Origin: Lentisalinibacter salinarum
GTDB lineage: Bacteria; Pseudomonadota; Gammaproteobacteria; Steroidobacterales; Woeseiaceae
Length of the DNA stretch: 64,000 nucleotides
Assembly (NCBI RefSeq): GCF_040706555.1
Contig: NZ_JAPDRH010000001.1
Location: 372,001 to 436,000 of the forward strand
Reading direction: 5' to 3'
Within the stretch, counting starts at the first letter, position 1; the number at the start of each line of letters is the position of its first letter. Positions 15,425 to 23,385 of this stretch are shown piece by piece. The position numbers and the translations under genes are program-made. Under the pieces are notes generated by a model. That model worked only from the letters and a program-made list of their open reading frames with translations. It made no database searches and was not told where the DNA came from.

Positions 15425-16400
15425 CCGGGGCGGTAAAGCCGAGCAGGACCTGATCCTCAGCAGCCAGGTGGCCCAGGCCCTGGCGGTGATCGGTGACCGC
15501 TGGGCGATGCTGGTGATCCGGGACGTGTTCCTGGGCTTCCGCCGTTTCGAGGACCTGCGACACCGCAGCGGTGCCGCGCGCGGCACGCTGGCGTCCCGAC
15601 TGAAGCGACTGGTGGAGAACGGGATCCTGTATCGGAACCCGTACCAGATGTCCCCGCCACGCTACGAGTACCGGCTGACCGACAAGGGCCTCGATCTCTA
15701 CCCAGTCATCCTGTCGATCTGGAACTGGGACAATCGCTGGGGCAGCGGCGACGAGTCGCATCCCGCACTCGTCCACAAGCGCTGCGGACACGCCATGCAT
15801 GCCGAGTTCCGCTGCAGCGCGTGCGCCGAGCCCATCACCATGTACAGCGTCCGTTTCGTGCCCGGCGCGCCCGACAGCAAGGGCGCCGCCGTGCCGGCGC
15901 GGTTCCAGCGCCGCTCCAAGAAAGACAGCAAGTCCAGCCAGGCCGCCGATCAGCGCTTCTTCCACACGCTGGACGTCATCGGCGACCGCTGGACCGGTCT
16001 CGTGACCGCCGCCGCGTACTTCGGCCTGCGCCGCTACGACGACATCGCGAAGGGCATCGGCATCGCCACCAACATCCTCTCCGACCGGCTGAAGCTGCTG
16101 GTCCACCACGGCATCATGGAGCGAAAGGCGTACCAGAAGCGGCCGGTGCGCTACGAGTACCGGCTGACAGAGAAGGGGATGGATCTCTACCTGGTGGCGC
16201 TGACCATGCACGAATGGGCCAATCGCTGGATCGTCCCCCCGGACCGCCGTCCGCTGAAGTTGATCCACCGGCCCTGCGGCGAACCGCTGGTCAGCGCCAT
16301 GGTGTGCAGCGAATGCGGCGAGGCGCTGAAGCCGGAAGACGTCTACTTCGACCGCGACGCCTACCGGCCGCGCCGGGCTGCCGCCCGCGCCAGCCGCTGA
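15411..16400 (+). CDS. Tandem HxlR-type transcription regulator with two zinc ribbons
   Basis: A 329-residue protein built of two similar units. Each begins with an HxlR winged helix: VIGDRWAMLVIRDVFLGFRR...TLASRLKRLVENGIL at about 25-70 and VIGDRWTGLVTAAAYFGLRR...NILSDRLKLLVHHGI at about 188-232. Each unit ends with a ribbon-like cluster: HKRCG...CSAC at about 122-138 and HRPCG...CSEC at about 286-302. Ordinary HxlR proteins are 100-150 residues and act as homodimers; this one should act as a single-chain pseudo-dimer. It is cotranscribed with the DUF1295 gene and abuts, tail to tail, the thiolase gene. It is the best candidate to bind the asymmetric CTTGCATAANWAGACT boxes. Confidence 0.85.
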   Translation: MTASSRGGKAEQDLILSSQVAQALAVIGDRWAMLVIRDVFLGFRRFEDLRHRSGAARGTLASRLKRLVENGILYRNPYQMSPPRYEYRLTDKGLDLYPVILSIWNWDNRWGSGDESHPALVHKRCGHAMHAEFRCSACAEPITMYSVRFVPGAPDSKGAAVPARFQRRSKKDSKSSQAADQRFFHTLDVIGDRWTGLVTAAAYFGLRRYDDIAKGIGIATNILSDRLKLLVHHGIMERKAYQKRPVRYEYRLTEKGMDLYLVALTMHEWANRWIVPPDRRPLKLIHRPCGEPLVSAMVCSECGEALKPEDVYFDRDAYRPRRAAARASR

Positions 16401-17615
16401 TCAGGACGCGGCGACGCGCTCCAGGATGAGCCCGGTGCCGATCCCGGCGGCGCCGGAGACGGCCACCAGGCCCACGCCCAGGTCCTGACGCTCCAGCTCG
16501 TCGAGCACGGTGCCGACCAGGCTCGCGCCCGTCGCGCCCATGGCATGGCCCAGCGCGATGGCACCGCCGTTCGGGTTGATGCACTCCGCGTCCCACGGCA
16601 TGTCGCGCATGAACTTCACGGACACCGCGCCGAAGGCCTCGTTGAACTCCACGAGGTCCACGTCACCGTGGTCCATGCCGGCTTTCGCGAGCACCGCGGC
16701 CACCACGTCGATGCCGCCGGTCAGCGCGAGCAGCTCGTTGGAGGAGACGTTGGCCATGGCCCTGATGCGTGCGCGGGGCTTCAGGCCGGCGGCCTCGCCT
16801 GCCGCGCGGCTGCCCAGCGCCACCAGCGAGGCGCCGTCCACCACGGCGGGCGAATTGCCGGCATGGTGCAGGTAGTGAAGCTCCCCCAGCTCCGGGAATG
16901 CCGACTTGAAGGCCGCCGCATAGCCCTTCTCGCCGAATTCCGTGAACAGGGGTTCGAAGGTGGCGAGCTTCTCCGTGGTCACGCCCGGCCGCACGCATTC
17001 GTCCTGTTCCACCGTGGCCCCGCTGCCGGGGTCTGCCACGGCGACCAGCGACTTCGCGAAACGGCCTTCGCCCTGCGCCCGGGCCGCGCGCTGCTGGCTC
17101 ATTACGGCGTAGGCGTCGCATTCCTCCCGGCTGATGCCGTCGAGGCTGCCCACCAGGTCCGCGGCGAGCCCCATGGGCACGAATCGCGTCTTCTGCGCTA
17201 CCGCCGGGTCGGAATAAAAGGTGGCCTTGTCCGACAGCATCGGCACGCGGGACATGCACTCCACGCCGCCGGCCAGCACCAGCTCGTCCATGCCGGTGGC
17301 GATCTTCATCGCCGCGAAGTTGCAGGCGTCGAGCCCGGACGAGCAGTAGCGATTCACCGTGATGCCCGGCACCGAGGCCGGCAGGCCCGCATACAGCGCC
17401 GCCACCTTGGCGATGTTGCCGCCCTGTTCGCCCACCTGGGTCACGCAGCCGAGGATGATGTCGTCGATGCGCCCGGCATCGAGCCCGGTGCGCTCGAGCA
17501 GCGCGCCGATCAGCGTCTTCTGCAGATCCAGCGGGGTGAGTCCGTTCAGCGCGCCGCCCTCGCGGCCTTTGCCACGGGGCGTGCGCACGGCATCATAAAT
17601 GAAGACGTCGGTCAT
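16401..17615 (-). CDS. Thiolase (acetyl-CoA acyltransferase family) lacking the second catalytic cysteine
   Basis: A 404-residue thiolase-fold protein. The acyl-accepting cysteine is Cys91 in NRYCSSGLDA, the asparagine/histidine motif NEAFGAV and His357 in GGAIALGHAMGATG are present. At the position of the acid/base cysteine, 30 residues after the histidine, the sequence reads VAVSGAAGIG: Ser387 replaces cysteine. Family members normally have CxGGG or CGAGGQ there. The enzyme may work as a slow or hydrolytic thiolase, or act on an unusual substrate. It is divergent from the HCCA-isomerase-like gene with a regulon box between. Confidence 0.85.
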   Translation of the reverse strand: MTDVFIYDAVRTPRGKGREGGALNGLTPLDLQKTLIGALLERTGLDAGRIDDIILGCVTQVGEQGGNIAKVAALYAGLPASVPGITVNRYCSSGLDACNFAAMKIATGMDELVLAGGVECMSRVPMLSDKATFYSDPAVAQKTRFVPMGLAADLVGSLDGISREECDAYAVMSQQRAARAQGEGRFAKSLVAVADPGSGATVEQDECVRPGVTTEKLATFEPLFTEFGEKGYAAAFKSAFPELGELHYLHHAGNSPAVVDGASLVALGSRAAGEAAGLKPRARIRAMANVSSNELLALTGGIDVVAAVLAKAGMDHGDVDLVEFNEAFGAVSVKFMRDMPWDAECINPNGGAIALGHAMGATGASLVGTVLDELERQDLGVGLVAVSGAAGIGTGLILERVAAS

Positions 17616-17724
17616 GTCGGTCGCTCCAGGTGCGTGGGTGTCGGCGGCAGGCGGTCCCGATTGGCGTCGACGGGTTCGATGAGTTCGATTGCGATCGCCC
17701 CACCGGCATTATATAGTCGCCCCG

Positions 17725-17740
17725 AGTCTAGTTATGAAAG
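17725..17740 (-). promoter_or_regulatory. Catabolic-regulon box 3
   Basis: On the minus strand this reads CTTTCATAACTAGACT, one mismatch from the consensus CTTGCATAANWAGACT. It is in the 150-base gap between the divergent thiolase and HCCA-isomerase-like genes. Confidence 0.72.
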
Positions 17741-17765
17741 CCATTGGTTTCAATGAGGTCGTCCG

Positions 17766-18377
17766 ATGAAGAGAGCGATCGATTTCTACTTCGACTTCTC
17801 CTCGTCCTACAGCTACATCGGTCAGTACAGGCTGCGCGCCCTGGCGGAGGAGTTCGGCGTCAGGATCGAGTGGCAGCCGATCGCGCTGGGCGCGATCTTC
17901 AAGTCCCGCGGCCACGCGCCGCCGCAGCCGGATTCGCTGAAGGGTCGCTACACCTGGCACGACGTCGAGCGCTCGGCGGCGGAATGGGGCCTGCCCTACC
18001 ACTGGCCCGATCCGTTCCCGTTCAACAGCATCCTGGCGGCCCGCGCCTACTGGTTTCTCAAGGAGATCGACGAAGAAGACGCCGTGGCCTGGATCGGCGC
18101 GGTCTTCGACGCGAGCTTCGGCCAGGGCCGGGACTGCTCCGATCCGGCGGTGCTCGCCGAGGTGGCGAAAGGGCTGGACCTGGATGCGGAGGAGGTGCTC
18201 CAGGGCACCGCGCGGGACGAGGTAAAGCAGAAGCTGAAGGCGGTTACCGACGAGGCGATGGAGCGGGGTGTGTTCGGCGCGCCGACCTTCTTCCTGGACG
18301 GCGAGATGTACTGGGGCGCCGACCGTATCGACCAGATCTGGCGCACGCTCGAGCGTGAGCGGCAGGGGGAACGATGA
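17766..18377 (+). CDS. 2-hydroxychromene-2-carboxylate isomerase/DsbA-like protein
   Basis: A 203-residue thioredoxin-fold protein of the DsbA/HCCA-isomerase (kappa GST) family. The N-terminal FYFDFSSSYSYIG has serines in place of a redox CxxC, as in HCCA isomerases, and the cis-proline region is GVFGAPTFFLDGEMYWGADR near the C-terminus. Family members isomerise ring-cleavage products using glutathione in naphthalene-type pathways; in this cluster it may isomerise or thiol-transfer to another cyclic intermediate. Its stop overlaps the start of the next thiolase by 4 bases. Confidence 0.85.
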   Translation: MKRAIDFYFDFSSSYSYIGQYRLRALAEEFGVRIEWQPIALGAIFKSRGHAPPQPDSLKGRYTWHDVERSAAEWGLPYHWPDPFPFNSILAARAYWFLKEIDEEDAVAWIGAVFDASFGQGRDCSDPAVLAEVAKGLDLDAEEVLQGTARDEVKQKLKAVTDEAMERGVFGAPTFFLDGEMYWGADRIDQIWRTLERERQGER

Positions 18378-19606
18378 GCGAGAGAGTCTACGTGCTGGGC
18401 GGCTATCAGACCGACTTTGCCGCCAACTGGGCCCGCAACGGTGACGAGCTGTTCGATGCCTTCGCGCACACCGTGCGCACCGGCGTCGACACCGTGGGCA
18501 TCGAGCCCGAGGAGATCGAGGTGGCCCACGTCGGCAACTTCGCGGCCGAGCTGTTCTGCAAGCAGGGCCATCTCGGCGGTTTCTTCGCCGCGCTGCACCC
18601 GGCCTTCTCAGGCAAGCCCGCGTCCCGGCACGAAGCCGCCTGCGCCTCGGGCAGCATTGCGCTCCTGTCCGCCGCCGCGGACATCGAGGCCGGCCGCTAC
18701 AACCTGGCTGCCGTGATCGGCATCGAACAGATGCGCAACGTGCCCGGGCAGACCGCCGCGGATCTCATCGGCGGGCCGGCCATGTGGAGCGGCCACGAGT
18801 GCACGGATGTGGAATTCCCCTGGCCGCATCTCTTCAGCGAGCTGGCGGATGAGTACGATCGCCGCTACGGCCTGAAGCAGGAACACCTGGCCGGCATCGC
18901 GAAGAACAACTTCGACAACGCGCGGCGCAACCCGAATGCCCAGACCCGACGCTGGGAATTCACCGACGCGAGCTTCGCCGAGGACGATGAGGCCAACCCG
19001 GTCATCGACGGGCGCATGCGCAAGCAGGACTGCGGCCAGATCACCGACGGCGCCGCCATCGTCTTCCTCGCCGGCGCGGAGAAGGCGGCCGAATACGCGA
19101 AGCGCCACGGCATGAGCCTGGACGACCTGCCGTGGATACGGGGCTGGGGCCATCGCACCGCGCCGATCACCTATCAGCAGAAGATCGAGGAGAGCAGGGA
19201 CGCACCGTACATCTTCCCCCACGTTCGCGGCGCCATCACCGACGCCTTCGGCCGGGCCGGCATCGAGGGCGTGGACCAGCTCGACGGCATCGAGACCCAC
19301 GACTGCTTTACCAGCACCGAGTACATGGCCATCGACCACTTCGGCATCACGGCGCCGGGCCAGAGCTGGCAGGCGGTGGAGAACGGCGACATCGCGCTGG
19401 GCGGCCGGATCCCCGTGAACGCGAGCGGCGGTCTTATCGGCCTGGGTCATCCGGTGGGCGCCACCGGCGTGCGGATGATGCTGGACAGCTACAAGCAGGT
19501 CACCGGTCAGGCCGGCGACTACCAGATCGAGGGCGCGAAGACGGTGGCCACGCTGAACATCGGCGGCAGCGCCACCACCACGGTCAGCTTCGTCGTCGGG
19601 CGCTGA
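18374..19606 (+). CDS. SCP2-type thiolase
   Basis: A 410-residue thiolase-like protein of the sterol-carrier-protein-x class. The nucleophile lies in HEAACASGSIAL (about residue 88-100), the histidine in GGLIGLGHPVGATG (about 355), and the C-terminal strand TLNIGGSATTT replaces the CxG motif of ordinary thiolases, as is usual in this class. These enzymes cleave branched or cyclic 3-oxoacyl-CoA esters, for instance in sterol side-chain degradation. It is coupled by ATGA overlap to the isomerase-like gene. Confidence 0.85.
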   Translation: MSERVYVLGGYQTDFAANWARNGDELFDAFAHTVRTGVDTVGIEPEEIEVAHVGNFAAELFCKQGHLGGFFAALHPAFSGKPASRHEAACASGSIALLSAAADIEAGRYNLAAVIGIEQMRNVPGQTAADLIGGPAMWSGHECTDVEFPWPHLFSELADEYDRRYGLKQEHLAGIAKNNFDNARRNPNAQTRRWEFTDASFAEDDEANPVIDGRMRKQDCGQITDGAAIVFLAGAEKAAEYAKRHGMSLDDLPWIRGWGHRTAPITYQQKIEESRDAPYIFPHVRGAITDAFGRAGIEGVDQLDGIETHDCFTSTEYMAIDHFGITAPGQSWQAVENGDIALGGRIPVNASGGLIGLGHPVGATGVRMMLDSYKQVTGQAGDYQIEGAKTVATLNIGGSATTTVSFVVGR

Positions 19607-19661
19607 GAGGGAGCGAGGCGGGCGGCGCCGACCCCGTCAGATCCTGCGCTGATCCCGCGCG

Positions 19662-20657
19662 TCAGGCCGATCCTGCCGGCGCGGCCGCGGATTCGTTGCC
19701 GCCTTTGTCCAGTTCCCGCTGGAGATAATCCACCAGCTCCTCCTCGCTGCACAGCGGCGTGCGCGTGTGCTCGAAGATATGGGTCTCGCGCGGTTTGCGG
19801 TCGAACCAGATTACTTCCCCGTCACCGATCTCGGGCCGCTCGGCGGCGAGCCACAGTGCGGTGTCGCCGCCCTGCAGCGGCGTGCGCAGGAGGACGTTCT
19901 GGATCTTCCAGAAGGTCGGCAGGGAGAACCGGACCCCCGGCGTCTTCGACCAGCCCGGGTGGGTGACGTAGACGCGCAGGCCCCGGTCGCCGTACTTGCG
20001 GTTCCAGTAGTTGGTCAGCGCCACCTGGGCACGCTTGTGGAAGCCGTAGGCGATCTTTCCGCTGTAGCGCTCCGGGTCCAGGGTATTCAGGCCCTTGATC
20101 GAGCGGGGTACGTTGTACATGCCGCCGGAGGACATGTTCACGATGGTGGCCTCGTCGGCGAACATGCCGGCTTCCATCAGGCCCTCGGTCAGCTGGAAAT
20201 GGCTGAGCAGGTTGGTGACGAAGCTCTTCTCCCTTCCCTCGGCAGTGACCTCGTGCTCGTTCAGCAAGACGCCCACGTTGTTCATGAGCACGTCGATCCG
20301 GCGTCCGTCGGCGACGAGCCTGCCGAGAAGTCCGTCGGTCTCCGATTGCAGCGACATGTCCGCGACCAGCGGCGTGACCCTCTCGGCGGATTCGGCCGGC
20401 AGCGCATTCACCGCGGCCGTGAGCCGCTCGGCATTGCGGGCCACGGCGACCACGCTGGCCCCCGCTGCGGAAGCCGTGCGCATGATGGCCTCGCCGATAC
20501 CGGCGTTCGCGCCGGTGACCACCCAGTGCTGGCCGGAGAAGTCCCACGGGCGGGAGGAGCCCCAGGGCAGCCCGCGGGCGTAATAGCCGATCTTGGTGTA
20601 GTTCGGGGTGAAGCGCCCGTAGAAATTGACGATCTTCAGCAATGTTGCCGCGTCCAT
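19662..20657 (-). CDS. Short-chain dehydrogenase (retinol dehydrogenase/DHRS-like)
   Basis: A 331-residue SDR. The cofactor motif is GANAGIGEA (about 49-57), NNVG follows near 127, and the catalytic serine/tyrosine/lysine are in NMSSGGMYN and YGFHKRA (about 175 and 203). The N-terminal 40 residues (MDAATLLKIVNFYGRFTPNY) extend beyond a minimal SDR and match the layout of DHRS12-like proteins. It probably oxidises a lipophilic alcohol or reduces the ketone. It is divergent from the acyl-CoA ligase operon; two oppositely oriented regulon boxes lie between them. Confidence 0.85.
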   Translation of the reverse strand: MDAATLLKIVNFYGRFTPNYTKIGYYARGLPWGSSRPWDFSGQHWVVTGANAGIGEAIMRTASAAGASVVAVARNAERLTAAVNALPAESAERVTPLVADMSLQSETDGLLGRLVADGRRIDVLMNNVGVLLNEHEVTAEGREKSFVTNLLSHFQLTEGLMEAGMFADEATIVNMSSGGMYNVPRSIKGLNTLDPERYSGKIAYGFHKRAQVALTNYWNRKYGDRGLRVYVTHPGWSKTPGVRFSLPTFWKIQNVLLRTPLQGGDTALWLAAERPEIGDGEVIWFDRKPRETHIFEHTRTPLCSEEELVDYLQRELDKGGNESAAAPAGSA

Positions 20658-20672
20658 CCGCTGCTCCAGTCA

Positions 20673-20688
20673 CTTGCAATATAGAACT
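20673..20688 (+). promoter_or_regulatory. Catabolic-regulon box 4
   Basis: CTTGCAATATAGAACT, close to the consensus. It lies 15 bases upstream of the minus-strand SDR start codon and pairs with box 5 as a 12-bp inverted repeat (CAGTCACTTGCA / TGCAAGTGACTG). Confidence 0.68.
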
Positions 20689-20757
20689 TAAAATACCCGG
20701 CGGGCGCTCCCGCCGTCAACTGGCGGTTGACGGCCGCCCGACTGCTGGCTAAGGTCG

Positions 20758-20773
20758 GGTTTCTTAATGCAAG
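20758..20773 (-). promoter_or_regulatory. Catabolic-regulon box 5
   Basis: On the minus strand CTTGCATTAAGAAACC: perfect first half, weaker second half. It lies 32 bases before the ligase start codon. Confidence 0.6.
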
Positions 20774-20805
20774 TGACTGCACGCGCCGTTGGGGGAGATG
20801 CGACG

Positions 20806-22443
20806 ATGAGCGGCGACCGAGTAGAGATCCGACCGCCCTGGTTCGATCCGCGCATGCCGGACCGGGACGACTGCGTCCTGAAAGGGCTGCTGGACAGCCG
20901 GGCGCGGCGTTGTCCCGATCGCCGGGTCGCCCTGTTCGAGGACGGCATCGAGTGGACCTACGCGGAGTGTCGCCGTGAGGTCCGTGACACGGCCGCCGGG
21001 CTGCAGGCCCTCGGCGTCGGTCGCGGCGATACGGTCATCGCCTGGCTGCCGAACGGCCGGGACATCGTCAGGGTCTGGTTCGCCGCCAACTACCTCGGCG
21101 CCGTCTACGTGCCGCTGAACACGGCCTACCGGGGCGGCGTGCTGGAGCACGCCGTCAACCTCACCGGCGCGCGGATCATGGTCACTCATCCGGACCTGGT
21201 CGAACGGCTGCAAGGGCTGACGCTCGAGAGCCTCGAGCAGGTGGTCTTGTCGGGCGGCGAGGTGCCCTCGGCCCGGCCCGGTTTGCGCTTCCACGGCGCG
21301 GACGCGCTGAATGGCGACGGCGAGGCCTTCGACGACTCCGCCGTGATCGAGCCCTGGGACATCCAGAGCGTCATCTACACCTCGGGCACCACCGGCCCGT
21401 CGAAGGGCGTGCTGTCGCCCTACCTGCAGCTCTATACGACGGCGGTCATCAACTACCGGATGGAGGACGGCGACGCCATCCTGGTGAACCTGCCGATGTT
21501 CCATGTCGGCGGCACCAGCCCCATCTACTGCGCGCTGGTGAACTCCGGCTCCTTCTATCTGGTGAGCGGCTTCAGCACCACCGAGTTCTGGGACCAGGTG
21601 CGGCGTGCGAACTGCGTGACCACGGCCGGGTTGATCGGCGCCATGGCACCGTTCATCGCCAAGTCGGAGCCGCGGCCGGACGATACCGAGAACCCGCTCC
21701 GCAACCTGACGATGTTCCCGATCAACGACGAGACCATCGCGCTCGGCAAGCGCTTCGGTTTCGACTACGTGACCGGCTTCAACATGACCGAGGTATCCAC
21801 GCCGCTCATCAGTGACGTCAACTCCGAGGTCCAGTACGCCTGCGGCCGGCCCCGTACCGGCGTGGAATGCCGGTTGGTGGACGAGAACGACATCGAGGTG
21901 CCGCGAGGCGAGCCCGGCGAACTGATCGTCCGTTCCGACCTGCCGTGGACCATGAACGCCGGCTACATCAACATGCCCGAGGCGACGGCCCGTGCCTGGC
22001 GCAACGGCTGGTTTCACACCGGCGACGTGTTCCGCCAGGACGAGAACGGCGAATATTTCTTCGTCGACCGGCGCAAGGACACCATCCGGCGCCGGGGCGA
22101 GAACATCTCGTCGCTCGAGGTCGAGGCCGAGGTGAACCGCCACCCCGAGGTCGACGAGGTGGTGGCCGTCGGCGTGCCGAGCGAGTACACCGAGGAGGAG
22201 GTGCTGATCGTCGTCGTGCCGAAGGCCGGCGCGAGCCTCGATCCGGTGGCGCTCACGGAGTTCCTGGTGGAACGCCTGGCTTATTTCATGGTGCCCCGCT
22301 ACGTGCGCATCGTCGACGAGATACCGAAGACGGAGACCAACAAGCCCCGCAAGGTGCTGTTCCGCGAAGCCGGCGTCACCGACGACACCTGGGACCGCGA
22401 GGCGGCGGGCATACGCCTGAAGCGCGAGCGGCTCGGCTCGTGA
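20806..22443 (+). CDS. AMP-forming acyl-CoA ligase
   Basis: A 545-residue member of the acyl-adenylate superfamily that activates a carboxylic acid to its CoA ester with ATP. The P-loop is YTSGTTGPSKGV (about 187-198), the adenine region includes GFNMTEVSTP (about 325), the hinge motif GWFHTGDVFRQDENGEYFFV with DRRKDTIRRRGENIS follows near 405-435, and the catalytic lysine is probably in ETNKPRKV near 510. An upstream ATG at 20767 lies inside box 5; the ATG at 20806 follows GGGGGAGA and is preferred. The esterase gene starts within its stop codon. Confidence 0.88.
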   Translation: MSGDRVEIRPPWFDPRMPDRDDCVLKGLLDSRARRCPDRRVALFEDGIEWTYAECRREVRDTAAGLQALGVGRGDTVIAWLPNGRDIVRVWFAANYLGAVYVPLNTAYRGGVLEHAVNLTGARIMVTHPDLVERLQGLTLESLEQVVLSGGEVPSARPGLRFHGADALNGDGEAFDDSAVIEPWDIQSVIYTSGTTGPSKGVLSPYLQLYTTAVINYRMEDGDAILVNLPMFHVGGTSPIYCALVNSGSFYLVSGFSTTEFWDQVRRANCVTTAGLIGAMAPFIAKSEPRPDDTENPLRNLTMFPINDETIALGKRFGFDYVTGFNMTEVSTPLISDVNSEVQYACGRPRTGVECRLVDENDIEVPRGEPGELIVRSDLPWTMNAGYINMPEATARAWRNGWFHTGDVFRQDENGEYFFVDRRKDTIRRRGENISSLEVEAEVNRHPEVDEVVAVGVPSEYTEEEVLIVVVPKAGASLDPVALTEFLVERLAYFMVPRYVRIVDEIPKTETNKPRKVLFREAGVTDDTWDREAAGIRLKRERLGS

Positions 22444-23384
22444 AGCCGGACGCCGAGACCGCCGGTCTCCTGCGCCTGATGGCGGAAGCGGAATACCCGC
22501 CCATCTGGACGCTGCCTGCCGTCGAGGCGAGGAAGATCCACGACCCGCTCACGGCGGCATCGGCTCACCCGGCCGAGTCCGTGGCGGAGACACGGGAGGT
22601 GGAGATCGCCCCGGGGCTGGACGCGCGGCTGTATCGGCCCGAAGGCGCTGAAAGCGGCGCGCCGCTGATTCTCTACTTCCACGGCGGTGGCGGCGCCATC
22701 GGCGATCTCGACTCCCACGACGCGGTCTGCCGGACGCTGGCCGATGCCAGCGGCGCCGTGACGCTGGCGGTCGACTACCGCCTGGGTCCGGAGCACCCTT
22801 TCCCCGCCGCCTGGGAGGATGCCTGGACGGCCTGGGGATGGGTGCTCAAAAACGCTGCCAGCCTCGGCGCGGATCCTGCCCGTATTGTCGTTGCCGGCGA
22901 CAGCGCCGGCGGCGGACTCGCGGCCTCGCTGGCGCAGCGCGCTGTGGCCCGCCGCGGTCCCGCGCCGGTTTTCCAGCTGTTGGTCTACCCCGCCCTGGAC
23001 GCCTCCCGGGACGCGGAGCGTTATCCATCGGTGGCCGAGAATTCCGAGGGCTATTTCCTGACGGGCGAGCTGATGGCCTGGTTCGGTGCGCAGTACCTGG
23101 CGCCCGGCCAGGACCCCGCCGACGTGAGGCTGTCGCCCGGTCTGGCCGACACGCTCTCCGGTCTGCCGCCGGCGCTGATCGTGACGGCGGGCCTGGATCC
23201 GCTGCGCGACGAGGCGGCGGCCTATGCGCAGGCGCTGGAGCGGGCGGAGGTCACGGCGGAGTATCGCTGCTACGAGCAGACCATCCATGGCTTCGCCTCT
23301 TTCGGCCGCTTCCTGTCGTTCACCGCACCGGCCATCCGTGAATGGGGCGAGGCCGTGCGCGCGGCGGCCGCGCGAGGAGACTGA
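22440..23384 (+). CDS. Alpha/beta hydrolase of the hormone-sensitive-lipase family
   Basis: A 314-residue esterase or lactonase. The oxyanion-hole motif is YFHGGGGAIG (about 77-86), the nucleophile elbow is AGDSAGGGL (about 154-162), and the acid and histidine are in AGLDPLRDEA and TIHGFASF near the C-terminus. The start is a GTG whose last two bases are the first two of the upstream TGA, a translationally coupled arrangement. It could hydrolyse an ester or lactone intermediate before CoA activation by the neighbouring ligase. Confidence 0.88.
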   Translation: MKPDAETAGLLRLMAEAEYPPIWTLPAVEARKIHDPLTAASAHPAESVAETREVEIAPGLDARLYRPEGAESGAPLILYFHGGGGAIGDLDSHDAVCRTLADASGAVTLAVDYRLGPEHPFPAAWEDAWTAWGWVLKNAASLGADPARIVVAGDSAGGGLAASLAQRAVARRGPAPVFQLLVYPALDASRDAERYPSVAENSEGYFLTGELMAWFGAQYLAPGQDPADVRLSPGLADTLSGLPPALIVTAGLDPLRDEAAAYAQALERAEVTAEYRCYEQTIHGFASFGRFLSFTAPAIREWGEAVRAAAARGD

Positions 23385-23385
23385 C

